Assembly (NCBI GenBank): GCA_000405345.1
Contig: ASPC01000003.1
Span: 6,190 to 16,423, forward strand
Direction: 5' to 3'
Source of the DNA: Atribacteria bacterium SCGC AAA255-N14
GTDB taxonomy: Bacteria > Atribacterota > JS1 > SB-45 > 34-128
DNA: 10,234 nt
Of the stretch, positions 1 through 7,842 are shown one piece after another; position 1 is the first letter of the stretch, and each line of letters opens with the position of its first letter. The notes under the pieces are model-generated. The model had not been told where the DNA came from and did no database searches. It was given only the letters and a program-made list of their open reading frames with translations. A program made the translations under genes and the position numbers.

Positions 1-1
1 C

Positions 2-58
2 AGCATTGGAAACGAAGATCTTGTTATTATTTCCGCAACTACTCCTACCAATTTTTAA
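2..58 (+). CDS. Possible C-terminal tail of an upstream gene (partial)
   Basis: The reading frame beginning at base 2 stays open for 18 codons and ends with TAA at 56-58, reading SIGNEDLVIISATTPTNF. Its composition looks protein-like (a hydrophobic beta-strand-like LVIIS segment flanked by acidic and small residues). The other two forward frames are also open over this short stretch, so openness alone proves little. I do not recognise the family. If real, it is the last part of a gene upstream of the amidohydrolase, with 67 bases between its stop and the next start. Confidence 0.3.
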   Translation, partial: SIGNEDLVIISATTPTNF

Positions 59-125
59 AACTTGTTTTTTGCGGGATTTTTTCAAAGAAAATTACTACTA
101 AATGGGTAAATAAAGAGGAGACAAT

Positions 126-1502
126 ATGATAAGGATTAAAAATACCCGAATTGTAGAAAAGAATCAATTAAAAACGGTAAATATTTATATTGAAAAAGGG
201 AAGATAAAGGATATTGTGCCACAGGGGGAGGCATTACTTCCTGTGGAAAAAGAAATTGATGCAAAGGGAAATATAGTATTCCCTGGTTTTATTGACCCCC
301 ATGTCCATTTTGATGATCCCGGATTTACCGAAAGAGAAGATTTCGAAACCGGGACCAGGAGTGCGGCAGCTGGTGGTATTACCACTATTATCGATATGCC
401 TTGCACTTCTATTCCTCCGGTTATTAATGGTTTAAATTTCGATCACAAGTTAAATATAGTAAAACCAAAAGCTTATGTGGATTTTGCTTTCTGGGGAGGA
501 GTAACTCCTGAGCAGGTTGAATCAGGAGAATATAAGAGAAGTTTAAAAGAATTAAAAGATAGAGGCATTATTGGGGTAAAATTTTACACCATTTCCGGAA
601 TGGAACTCTATCCCAGAATGCCCGTCCCCGATATGGATAAAGTCTTCAGGGCGGCTAAAGAGTTGGATTTAGTTTGTGCAGTACATGCTGAAGACTATTA
701 TCTGGTAGATTATTATTCCCATCTGGTGCAGAAGATGGGGAGAGAAGACCCTGAGAGTTGGTCTGAAGGAAGAACCTATGAAGCAGAGCCGGAAGCAATA
801 TGGTCTGTAGTAGGAATTACCAAAAAAGTTGGAAATAAACTTCACATCGTGCACCTTTCGACCAAGGCAGGGTTAAATATTATTCGCTGGGCGAAAACTC
901 ACGGAATGGATACAACTACAGAAACCTGTCCCCAGTATTTAATTTTTACAGCAGAAGATTTTAAAAAGATAGGGTCAATATTAAAAATTGCTCCACCGTT
1001 ACGCAAAGAAGAGGACAGGGAAGAACTTTGGAGAGGGTTGAAAGATGGTTCAATCGATTTTATTTGCACCGACCATGCAGCAGGGAAATATCCAAGGGAA
1101 AAATCATTTCTCAATATCTGGAAAAATTATGCAGGTATTCCCGGTACACAATTAGCCGTTCCAACCATGCTTCATTACGGATATCACCAAGGAAGGTTAA
1201 CCTTGAGTGAGATTCAGAAACTGATGTCAGAAAATACAGCCAAAAGATATGGACTTTATCCTCAAAAAGGAATAATAAAAGTTGGGAGTGATGCAGATTT
1301 CACCATTGTAGATTTAGATAAGAAATGGGTGGTGGAACCATCAAGATTAGAAAGTAAAGGTAAATATTCTCCGCTTGCCGGAAAAGAATTAAAAGGACAG
1401 ATTTATATGACAATTATTCGTGGGGAAGTAGTATACAAAGGGAACAAAGGAATTGTTGGAACTAAAGGATATGGAAAGTTAATAAAAACTAAAATTAAGT
1501 AG
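126..1502 (+). CDS. Cyclic amidohydrolase, allantoinase/hydantoinase (dihydropyrimidinase) type
   Basis: Predicted cytoplasmic binuclear zinc hydrolase that opens a cyclic ureide or amide ring. The full metal site of the family is visible: H59 and H61 in DPHVHF, the lysine carboxylated in this family at K152 (GVKFYT), H187 (HAED), H243 (HLST) and D316 (CTDHA). ETGTRSAAAGGITT (74-87) and the AGIPGTQ segment resemble E. coli AllB allantoinase. The 458-residue length is normal for allantoinases and hydantoinases. The start is ATG 126, with GAGGAG at 115-120 and 5 bases of spacing. With a YgeW-type carbamoyltransferase and carbamate kinase following, a role like that of HyuA in the purine/ureide cluster fits, making a linear ureido acid from a ring intermediate. 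Allantoin, a hydantoin or dihydropyrimidine could each be the substrate; motifs cannot decide. Family confident, substrate not. Confidence 0.88.
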   Translation: MIRIKNTRIVEKNQLKTVNIYIEKGKIKDIVPQGEALLPVEKEIDAKGNIVFPGFIDPHVHFDDPGFTEREDFETGTRSAAAGGITTIIDMPCTSIPPVINGLNFDHKLNIVKPKAYVDFAFWGGVTPEQVESGEYKRSLKELKDRGIIGVKFYTISGMELYPRMPVPDMDKVFRAAKELDLVCAVHAEDYYLVDYYSHLVQKMGREDPESWSEGRTYEAEPEAIWSVVGITKKVGNKLHIVHLSTKAGLNIIRWAKTHGMDTTTETCPQYLIFTAEDFKKIGSILKIAPPLRKEEDREELWRGLKDGSIDFICTDHAAGKYPREKSFLNIWKNYAGIPGTQLAVPTMLHYGYHQGRLTLSEIQKLMSENTAKRYGLYPQKGIIKVGSDADFTIVDLDKKWVVEPSRLESKGKYSPLAGKELKGQIYMTIIRGEVVYKGNKGIVGTKGYGKLIKTKIK

Positions 1503-1696
1503 AACATCTTTGGCTTTATAAATTTTAATTGATGTAAATCTTATACGAGTTTTAATTTTATAAAAATATTAGAAAAAGTAAAAGAATATGAATAAAATAT
1601 ATCCAAATTTTTAAAGGACATGACTGCAATTCCAGTAATTTATCTTAATAATTATCTCAAATAAAATATATTTATAGAAAGGGAGGGAACAAATTA

Positions 1697-2677
1697 ATGC
1701 AAACTATATTTAAAGGTAAGCATTTTATTACACTTCAAGATTGGACTAAAGGAGAAATAGACACCTTACTTGAAGTCTCTTTTGATTTAAAGAAAAAATT
1801 TGCCATGGGTACAGCAACACCTTATTTACCATATAAGACAATATTTTTAATGTTTTTTGAGCAGTCAACCCGAACCAGAAACTCTATGGAAGCAGGGATT
1901 GCTCAGTTAGGTGGTCATGGTAATTTTCTTGATACAAGTACTATGCAAATATCTCATGGTGAAGTAGCCAAGGATACAGCTGTTATTTTATCCAGATTTG
2001 GGCATGCTATTGCTTGTAGGAATTGTGCATGGGAAACAGGAAATAAATACTTAAGAGAAATGGAAAAATGGTCGACAGTTCCTATTATGAATTTGCAATG
2101 TGATTTATATCATCCGATGCAGGGAATAGCTGATTTAATGACTATGAAAGAAAAAGTTGGAGATTTGAAAGGTACTAAAGTATCTATTATATGGGCTTAT
2201 GCAACCAGTCATAAGAAACCAATTTCAGTTCCGCTTACCCAAGTGCTTTTATTCCCAAGATACGGAATGGATGTAACTCTTGCCTATCCGAAAGGGTATG
2301 ATTTGCCAGATTGGACTATAAAACAAGCTAAAGAAAATGCTGAAAAATATGGTGGAATATTAACAATAACAAATAATATGGAAGAGGCGTATAGAGATGC
2401 AGATGTAGTTATACCTAAAAATTGGGGAAGTTGGGTAACTAATCAAGGAAATGAAGTGGTCGATGATTTACTTGAGTCCTGTAAAACCTGGAAATGTACA
2501 GAGGAAATGATGAAACTTGCCAATAAAGATGTAATGTATATGCATGCGCTGCCAGCGGACAGAGGAAATGAAGTTGAAAATTCAGTTATTGATGGTCCTC
2601 ATTCAATTGTTTATGATGAAGCAGAAAATAGATTACATACGGCAAAAAGCGGTTATGACACTCACCATGGGTGGTAA
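1697..2677 (+). CDS. ygeW: YgeW-type (knotted) carbamoyltransferase, C-terminus frameshifted
   Basis: Member of the aspartate/ornithine carbamoyltransferase superfamily. The carbamoyl-phosphate site is intact: STRTR (57-61), R108, HPMQ (139-142) and HALP (283-286). The acceptor side follows E. coli YgeW rather than ornithine transcarbamylase: NLQCDLYHP (132-140), a WAY segment followed by a KPISVP loop (174-179) matching the YgeW region I associate with its knot, GMDVTLAYPKGYDL, and PKNWG (240-244) where OTCases carry the SMG ornithine motif. The HCLP cysteine of OTCases is alanine (A284). At 326 residues it is shorter than E. coli YgeW (about 396). In the purine cluster YgeW is reported to run as a phosphorolysis, releasing carbamoyl phosphate from a ureido amino acid and leaving 2,3-diaminopropionate. 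Carbamate kinase lies next. Start ATG 1697 has GGGAGGG at 1681-1687. The last 9 codons (after S318) are out of the ancestral frame; see 2651-2681. Confidence 0.85.
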   Translation: MQTIFKGKHFITLQDWTKGEIDTLLEVSFDLKKKFAMGTATPYLPYKTIFLMFFEQSTRTRNSMEAGIAQLGGHGNFLDTSTMQISHGEVAKDTAVILSRFGHAIACRNCAWETGNKYLREMEKWSTVPIMNLQCDLYHPMQGIADLMTMKEKVGDLKGTKVSIIWAYATSHKKPISVPLTQVLLFPRYGMDVTLAYPKGYDLPDWTIKQAKENAEKYGGILTITNNMEEAYRDADVVIPKNWGSWVTNQGNEVVDDLLESCKTWKCTEEMMKLANKDVMYMHALPADRGNEVENSVIDGPHSIVYDEAENRLHTAKSGYDTHHGW

Positions 2678-2681
2678 ATAA
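2651..2681 (+). other. Apparent +1 frameshift at the 3' end of the YgeW-type gene
   Basis: The current frame ends ENRLHTAKS then GYDTHHGW and stops at TAA 2675-2677. If one G at 2651-2652 is removed, the frame instead reads VMTLTMGGK after HTAKS and stops at TAA 2679-2681. That restored tail aligns with the normal end of the superfamily (E. coli ornithine transcarbamylase ends HTIKAVMVATLSK), whereas the annotated tail does not. The extra base could be a sequencing or assembly error, or a real recent mutation altering the last helix. The shift only changes the final residues, so the enzyme might still fold. Confidence 0.75.
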
Positions 2682-2871
2682 AACTAGAGAGAGTTTAGTT
2701 AAAATAGTTTTTGCGGAAATTCATTAATCAAAGATAATAAGAATTAAATCGTAGAAGATCAGTATAGAATATTTTATGAAACAGCTGAATATGTTAAAAG
2801 TTAAAAAATTATATTTATCATTTATGATATTGTTTAAAAAGATTAGATGTTCGAAAGGATGGAGTTAAAAA

Positions 2872-3822
2872 ATGAGTAAATTAGCAGTATTAGCTATCGG
2901 AGGAAACTCCCTCATTAAAGATAAGCAGCATGAAAGCGTAGAAGATCAATATGATGCAGTATGTGAAACAGCCAAACATATTGCCGGAATGATTGAGCAA
3001 GGTTATGATGTGGTGGTTACTCATGGGAACGGTCCTCAGGTAGGGTTTATTTTAAGACGTTCGGAAATTGCGCATGAAGCAGGAGGGATGCATACAGTAC
3101 CTTTGGTTAATTGTGGGGCAGACACCCAGGGTGCCATTGGATATCAGATTCAGCAGGCACTCTATAACGAATTTAAAAAAAGAGGTATTAATAAGAATAC
3201 AGCTACAGTAGTGACTCAGGTAGTGGTAGATAAAAAAGACCCTGCATTCCAAAACCCTGCCAAACCAATAGGGACATTTTATACCAAAGAACGGGCAGAA
3301 GAACTGCAAAAAGAACACCCTGACTGGGTTATTATTGATGATGTAGGAAGAGGATACAGAAGAGTCGTACCTTCTCCTATGCCGGTTGAAATTGTTGAAC
3401 AGGATGCTATTGAGATATTGGTAAAAAATGGCTTTAGCGTAGTCGGTGTTGGTGGAGGCGGGATTCCCGTACTTCGCAATGATGAAGGAAAACTTGAAGG
3501 TGTTGCTGCGGTCATTGATAAAGATAATGCCTCAAGTTTGTTGGCTATAAATATTAAAGCAGATGTCTTTATTATTTCTACAGCAGTAGAAAAAGTGTGT
3601 TTAAATTTCAATAAACCAAATCAAATTACCCTGGACAAATTAACTGTGGCAGAAGCCAAGAAATATATTGAGGAAGGACATTTTGCCAGGGGAAGTATGC
3701 TTCCCAAAATTCAAGCTATTGTAAGATTCCTGAAAGCCGGAGGAAAAGAGGCAATAGTTACTAATCCGGAATCGTTAGAGAAAGCGCTAAAAGGTGAAAC
3801 GGGAACCCATATCTACCCCTAA
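2872..3822 (+). CDS. arcC: Carbamate kinase
   Basis: Catalyses carbamoyl phosphate + ADP to carbamate (then CO2 and ammonia) + ATP in the cytoplasm, the energy-yielding last step of ureide and arginine fermentations. Family signatures run through the 316-residue chain in the expected order: AIGGNSLI (8-15), HGNGPQVG (51-58), DTQGAIGYQIQQ (84-95), KPIGTFY (131-137), RRVVPSPMP (163-171), GVGGGGIPV (192-200), VIDKDNASSLLA (214-225) and VTNPESLEKAL near the C-terminus. Length is typical. ATG 2872 is preceded by GGAG at 2861-2864 with 7 bases of spacing. There is no arginine deiminase nearby, and the gene sits directly after the YgeW-type carbamoyltransferase, as yqeA accompanies ygeW in the E. 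coli cluster. This argues that its carbamoyl phosphate comes from ureido compounds rather than citrulline. Function confident; pathway inferred. Confidence 0.96.
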   Translation: MSKLAVLAIGGNSLIKDKQHESVEDQYDAVCETAKHIAGMIEQGYDVVVTHGNGPQVGFILRRSEIAHEAGGMHTVPLVNCGADTQGAIGYQIQQALYNEFKKRGINKNTATVVTQVVVDKKDPAFQNPAKPIGTFYTKERAEELQKEHPDWVIIDDVGRGYRRVVPSPMPVEIVEQDAIEILVKNGFSVVGVGGGGIPVLRNDEGKLEGVAAVIDKDNASSLLAINIKADVFIISTAVEKVCLNFNKPNQITLDKLTVAEAKKYIEEGHFARGSMLPKIQAIVRFLKAGGKEAIVTNPESLEKALKGETGTHIYP

Positions 3823-3925
3823 AAAGGGACGATTATTGGAAATGTATAACTTCTTAAGAAAGTGATAATAAAAAAGGGGAGAAATGTAATTTGGAGTACT
3901 AAAAGAATTAGGAATTTCATATACC

Positions 3926-3934
3926 AGGGAGGGG
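3926..3934 (+). promoter_or_regulatory. Ribosome binding site deciding the start of the threonine-synthase-like gene
   Basis: AGGGAGGGG lies 2 bases before ATG 3937 (4 bases counted from the GGAGG core) and 8 bases before ATG 3943 (10 from the core). An in-frame GTG further upstream at 3862 has no comparable site before it and would add 25 lysine-rich residues lacking family similarity, so translation most likely begins at 3937 or 3943. Confidence 0.7.
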
Positions 3935-3936
3935 AA

Positions 3937-5178
3937 ATGGATATGAGTTATGTAAAGAAATTAAAATGCTTATTGTGTGGAACAGAATATGATTCAAATG
4001 AAGTAAAATATAATTGTCCGAAATGTGGAGACGAAGGTGTCTTAGAAGTTATTTATGATTATTCTAGAATAAAAAATGAATTTAACCGGAAATCTCTCGA
4101 AAGAAATAAGGAATTTTCGATGTGGAGATACCTGCCTCTTTTACCGGTGGATGATCCTGTTAAAATAGGTCCGTCAAAAGTTGGTTGGACTCCTTTATAT
4201 GAAGCGAAAAGAATAAGAGAAGATTTAGGGATGTTAAATCTCTGGATTAAGGATGACGGAAGGAACCCCACTGCCTCTTTAAAAGATAGGCCGTCTGCCA
4301 TTGCCGTGGTAAAAGCTCGGGAATTAGGAGAAAAAATTATTACCTGTGCATCAACCGGTAATGCTGCCTCATCACTTGCGGGAGCTACTGCGTCAGTAGG
4401 CTTAAAGAGTTACATTTTTGTTCCCCAAACTGCGCCGAGTGCCAAGATTGCCCAGCTTCTGGTATTTGGCTCAACTGTTTTTGCGGTAAAAGGAACCTAT
4501 GACGAAGCCTTTGATCTGTCCATCGAAGCAACCAGAGAATTTGGCTGGTATAACCGGAATACCGCTTTTAATCCCTATATGGTAGAGGGGAAAAAGACGG
4601 TTGCCCTGGAAATTATTGAGCAGATGGATTTTGAAGTACCCGATTATCTTTTTGTACCGGTAGGAGATGGTTGTATCATCTCCGGAGTGGCCAAAGCTTA
4701 CAAGGATATGCTTTCCTTAGGCCTTATTGACCATTTACCTAAACTGGTTGCCGTGCAGGCAGAAGGGTGTAAACCGATTGTCGAGGCAGTAAATGGTGAC
4801 GGAACAGTTAAATTTGTGGAGCCGAATACAATTGCAGACAGCATTGCTGTAGGGATTCCCAGAAATCGTCTGATGGCAGTAAGAGACATAAAAAAATCAA
4901 GAGGATTTGGAATTGCAGTAAGCGATAAAGAGATACTGGAAGCGATTAAATATTTGGGCACAAAGCAAGGGATTTTTGCTGAACCAGCGGGCTCTACCGC
5001 CTTTGCCGGCATGGTAAAAGCGCTAAAGGAAGGGAAAATCTCTAAGGGAGATAAAATTGTAGTATTAGTTACGGGAAACGGATTAAAGGATGTAGAAAGT
5101 GCTAAAAAAGCTGGGGGAGAAGCCCTGGTAATAGATCCCAATTTAGAAGCAGTAAAGGAGACAATGAACCAAAAGTGA
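3937..5178 (+). CDS. Threonine-synthase-like PLP enzyme (fold type II) with N-terminal zinc ribbon
   Basis: PLP-dependent beta/gamma-elimination or replacement enzyme related to threonine synthase. Counting from ATG 3937 (413 residues): a four-cysteine zinc ribbon (C11, C14, C27, C30), the PLP-binding lysine K116 in NPTASLKDRP, the asparagine loop STGNAA (139-144), the phosphate-cradling glycine loop VPVGDGC (240-246), and EPAGSTAF (349-356) plus TGNGLKD near the end. All are placed as in ThrC-type enzymes. No thrB, hom or other threonine gene is near; neighbours are carbamate kinase and an M20 hydrolase whose start it overlaps. It may therefore act on an amino acid made by this pathway, for example as a lyase on 2,3-diaminopropionate in place of YgeX, but a housekeeping threonine synthase is not excluded. 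ATG 3943 is an equally possible start. Fold confident, reaction uncertain. Confidence 0.85.
   Translation: MDMSYVKKLKCLLCGTEYDSNEVKYNCPKCGDEGVLEVIYDYSRIKNEFNRKSLERNKEFSMWRYLPLLPVDDPVKIGPSKVGWTPLYEAKRIREDLGMLNLWIKDDGRNPTASLKDRPSAIAVVKARELGEKIITCASTGNAASSLAGATASVGLKSYIFVPQTAPSAKIAQLLVFGSTVFAVKGTYDEAFDLSIEATREFGWYNRNTAFNPYMVEGKKTVALEIIEQMDFEVPDYLFVPVGDGCIISGVAKAYKDMLSLGLIDHLPKLVAVQAEGCKPIVEAVNGDGTVKFVEPNTIADSIAVGIPRNRLMAVRDIKKSRGFGIAVSDKEILEAIKYLGTKQGIFAEPAGSTAFAGMVKALKEGKISKGDKIVVLVTGNGLKDVESAKKAGGEALVIDPNLEAVKETMNQK
5154..5160 (+). promoter_or_regulatory. Distant ribosome binding site for the GTG-started M20 gene
   Basis: AAAGGAG within the end of the preceding gene is the only good Shine-Dalgarno match before GTG 5175, but 14 bases separate them, longer than usual. 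The start codon overlaps the upstream stop (GTGA), so translation probably depends on ribosomes finishing the upstream gene. Confidence 0.55.
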
Positions 5179-6299
5179 ATAATGTTGAGAAAAAAGAAAT
5201 AAACGACCTCCTTCGGAGTTTTATTAAGATTAAAAGTGTAAATCCTCCGGGGAATGAAAATCAAATTGCTAATTTTATAAAGAAATTTCTCTTAAAAAAT
5301 AATATCCAGTCTGAGCTAGTTCCTTTGGAAGAAGGCAGGAGTTCGGTTATTGCAAAAATTGAAGGAGAAGAAGAAAGAAATATTACTCTTTGCGGGCATT
5401 TGGATACTGTAGGGGTAAAAGAAGAGGATTGGACAAAACCCGTTTTTGAAGGATTGATTGAAAATGAAAAAATGTACGGCAGAGGAGCATCAGATATGAA
5501 GGGCGGGGTGGCCGCCATCCTTTACGCAGCGGTACTTTTAAAAAGAAGGGGGATTGTACCTAAAAAAACAGTTCAATTAGCTCTTACCGCAGATGAAGAA
5601 TGGGTATATAGAGGTTCGAAGAATTTAGTTGATGGGGGTTATTTTGACCATACTGATTTTCTTATTATCGCGGAACCCTCTAATCTTCAAGTTTCTACCG
5701 GGGAAAAGGGAGAATTATGGATAAAAGCTAAATTTTACGGGAAGTCTGCCCATGGCTCAACCCCTGAGGTGGGAATAAATACAATCATCCCGGGGAGCGA
5801 GTTTGTGGTGAATGTTACCGAAAGATATGAGAAGATATTTGAAGCAGACCCCTTTTGGGGTAAAACTTCCCTAAATATCGGACAGTTTCACGGCGGAGTG
5901 CAGGTAAATATTGTCCCTAATTATTCAGAGATTCAGTTGGATTTCAGAGTAATTTCAAAAGAGGATGAAAAGAAAGTAGTGGAATTAGTCAGAAAGACCG
6001 GCGAAGAAATTGCGAAAAAACATAAGGTGAGATTTACGGAAAAGATTTTTAACTATCACTCTCCGATCTTTACCAGTTCTGACAATCCTTATGTAAAAAA
6101 GTTTTTACAGGCAGCCAGAATGAAGGAAGTGATAGTTACTAAATACTGTACTGATGGAGCAACAATCATCCCGGAAAAGAAGATACCTTTCATTGTTTTT
6201 GGACCCGGTGATATTGCCCAGGCTCATCAAAATGATGAATACATAGAATTAGAATCTCTTTATCGCGCAGTAGATACGTTTGTTGAATTTTTAAAATAA
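5175..6299 (+). CDS. M20 family metallohydrolase, ArgE/DapE-like
   Basis: Cytoplasmic zinc amidohydrolase or deacylase of 374 residues, the normal size for ArgE/DapE relatives. The di-metal site is complete: H75 and catalytic D77 in CGHLDTV, D107 in GRGASDMKGG, general-base E141 and ligand E142 in ADEEW, E167 in IAEPSN, and H351 in AQAHQNDE. The dimerisation-domain histidine H193 (KSAHGSTP) is also present. It starts with GTG, overlapping the previous stop by 4 bases, so the two genes are very likely co-translated. E. coli YgeY, the M20 enzyme of the purine cluster, has GTSDQEGG at the second metal motif; this protein has ASDMKGG and looks more like ArgE/DapE. In this setting hydrolysis of an N-carbamoyl (ureido) or related amide is a reasonable guess, but a deacetylase, desuccinylase or peptidase is equally allowed by the motifs. 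Confidence 0.85.
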   Translation: MNNVEKKEINDLLRSFIKIKSVNPPGNENQIANFIKKFLLKNNIQSELVPLEEGRSSVIAKIEGEEERNITLCGHLDTVGVKEEDWTKPVFEGLIENEKMYGRGASDMKGGVAAILYAAVLLKRRGIVPKKTVQLALTADEEWVYRGSKNLVDGGYFDHTDFLIIAEPSNLQVSTGEKGELWIKAKFYGKSAHGSTPEVGINTIIPGSEFVVNVTERYEKIFEADPFWGKTSLNIGQFHGGVQVNIVPNYSEIQLDFRVISKEDEKKVVELVRKTGEEIAKKHKVRFTEKIFNYHSPIFTSSDNPYVKKFLQAARMKEVIVTKYCTDGATIIPEKKIPFIVFGPGDIAQAHQNDEYIELESLYRAVDTFVEFLK

Positions 6300-6313
6300 A
6301 GGAGAAAAATAAA

Positions 6314-7774
6314 ATGATCGATTTAACTATCAACGAAGAGCAACTTAAGAGAACCATAGAAAGGGCTAGAGAAAAAAATATTATTATCCCGACTTTTGCT
6401 GAGCAGGAAAATCCTGAATTAGTTCCGGACAAGATTAAGGATAAATTGAAGAACATAGGATTATGGGATATTAATTCTTACAATCTTTTTAGAATTAATT
6501 GGAAGAATGAGCCGGTAAAAAAGGGAGGTCAATTCGGAGGAGTTAATTTTGTAGAATTACCTCATGAGTTAACCGGAGTAAAAGCCAGAATATTTGCTTT
6601 AGTGGGTAAATGGTTCCCCACCGGTTCCCATAAAGTAGGCGCTACCTTTGGCTGTTTAGTCCCTCGCTTGGTTACCGGACAATTTGATCCCACTTCTCAA
6701 AAAGCAGTTTGGCCTTCTACCGGCAATTACTGCCGGGGTGGTGCTTATGATGCCGATATTCTCTCCTGTGAATCGATAGCTATTTTACCGGAAGGGATGA
6801 GTAGAGAACGTTTTGATTGGTTGGCTAAAGTTGCCGGAGAAGTTATTGCTACTCCGGGAACAGAGAGTAATGTGAAAGAGATTTTTGATAAATCTTGGGA
6901 ATTAAAAAAGACTAGGGATAATGTAGTAGTATTTAATCAATTTGATGAATTTGGTAATCACCTTTGGCATTATGAGATTACCGGTCATGCCATGGAAGAG
7001 GTATTGTCTCAGATAATGAGTTCAAAAGATAATTATGCAGGAGTGGTGTTAACTACCGGTTCCGCCGGTACTCTGGGTTGCGGAGACTACATGAAAGAAA
7101 AATATCCTACCAGCAAGATAGCTGCCGGTGAAGCCCTGCAATGTCCTACACTTCTGGCTAATGGTTTTGGTGCTCACCGTATCGAGGGTATAGGGGATAA
7201 ACATGTCCCCTGGATTCATAATATGAGAAATACTGATATGATTATCGACGTAGATGATAGTAATAGTATGGGAATAATTCGTTTATTTAATGAACCTGTC
7301 GGTCAGAAATATTTAAGAAAAAAGGGTGTTCCTGCAGAAATAATTGAAAAATTACCACTAATGGGTATTTCCAGTGCAGCCAATATGATTATGGCTATAA
7401 AGTTTGCAAAGTATTATGAATTAACCGAAAAAGATATAGTCTTAACCGTTTTTACCGATTCAATGGAAATGTATAGCTCTCGATTAAAAGAATTAGAAGA
7501 AGAATTTGGTCCTTATGATGAAACCGATGCAGCCATTGATTTCCATCGTAACTTACAGGCACTGACTACTGATTATATGCAAGAATTAACTTATCGGGAT
7601 AGAAAAAGAATCCATAATCTCAAATACTTTACCTGGGTAGAACAACAAGGTAAAGATATGGAAGAACTAAATGCTCAATGGTATGACAGTGAAAATTACT
7701 GGGGCGGTATTCACCGACAAGTTGATGAGATAGATAGATTAATTAAGGAATTTAATAAGAGGACCGGTCTTTAA
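6314..7774 (+). CDS. PLP-dependent lyase/synthase of the cysteine-synthase/tryptophan-synthase-beta fold, unusual 486-residue type
   Basis: Fold-type II PLP enzyme of uncertain reaction. Visible landmarks are the Schiff-base lysine K107 in PTGSHKVGATFG, the substrate-carboxylate loop STGNYCRGG (135-143), and the phosphate loop TTGSAGTLGCG (247-257). The SHK form resembles tryptophan-synthase-beta relatives more than cysteine synthase (SxKDR). It is longer than cysteine synthases (about 310 residues) because of an N-terminal extension of about 90 residues and a C-terminal extension of about 90, rich in charged and aromatic residues. It is not recognisably YgeX (diaminopropionate ammonia-lyase). 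ATG 6314 follows GGAG at 6301-6304 and lies 14 bases after the M20 stop, so the two are in one operon. Together with its neighbours I infer a lyase or dehydratase step on a diamino or ureido acid, but I cannot name the substrate. Confidence 0.8.
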   Translation: MIDLTINEEQLKRTIERAREKNIIIPTFAEQENPELVPDKIKDKLKNIGLWDINSYNLFRINWKNEPVKKGGQFGGVNFVELPHELTGVKARIFALVGKWFPTGSHKVGATFGCLVPRLVTGQFDPTSQKAVWPSTGNYCRGGAYDADILSCESIAILPEGMSRERFDWLAKVAGEVIATPGTESNVKEIFDKSWELKKTRDNVVVFNQFDEFGNHLWHYEITGHAMEEVLSQIMSSKDNYAGVVLTTGSAGTLGCGDYMKEKYPTSKIAAGEALQCPTLLANGFGAHRIEGIGDKHVPWIHNMRNTDMIIDVDDSNSMGIIRLFNEPVGQKYLRKKGVPAEIIEKLPLMGISSAANMIMAIKFAKYYELTEKDIVLTVFTDSMEMYSSRLKELEEEFGPYDETDAAIDFHRNLQALTTDYMQELTYRDRKRIHNLKYFTWVEQQGKDMEELNAQWYDSENYWGGIHRQVDEIDRLIKEFNKRTGL

Positions 7775-7842
7775 ACCAGATGTATTAAATTGTTGATTCT
7801 CGGTCAGTAAGAAAATGAGCGAATGTAATTAAAAAAATAAAA

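Noticed and set aside
57..68. AAAAC/GTTTT hairpin after the possible upstream tail as a terminator.
   Set aside because: The loop would be only two bases and the stem five AT-rich pairs.
1510..1538. Possible promoter TTGGCT, 17 bases, TGTAAA before the YgeW-type gene.
   Set aside because: Both hexamers match only 4 of 6 and such pairs are common in AT-rich DNA.
1591..1671. Direct repeat AATAAAATATAT at 1591-1602 and 1660-1671.
   Set aside because: Low-complexity AT sequence in an AT-rich gap; expected by chance and with no dyad or adjacent motif.
2680..2711. Inverted repeat AAAACTA/TAGTTTT followed by T residues, as a possible terminator.
   Set aside because: Only 7 AT-rich pairs around an 18-base loop; too weak for a rho-independent terminator.
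2776..2868. A 30-codon open frame between the YgeW-type gene and carbamate kinase, ending 3 bases before the kinase start.
   Set aside because: No ribosome site before its ATG, lysine/leucine-rich content expected from AT-rich DNA, and it reads through the kinase ribosome site; likely chance.
1697..3822. Arginine deiminase-type pathway (ornithine carbamoyltransferase plus carbamate kinase).
   Set aside because: The carbamoyltransferase lacks the SMG ornithine motif and matches YgeW; no arginine deiminase or antiporter is present in the window.
3875..3889. AGGGGAG followed by ATG TAA, a start-stop element upstream of the threonine-synthase-like gene.
   Set aside because: Spacing of 2 bases is too short for efficient initiation and nothing else suggests a leader control.
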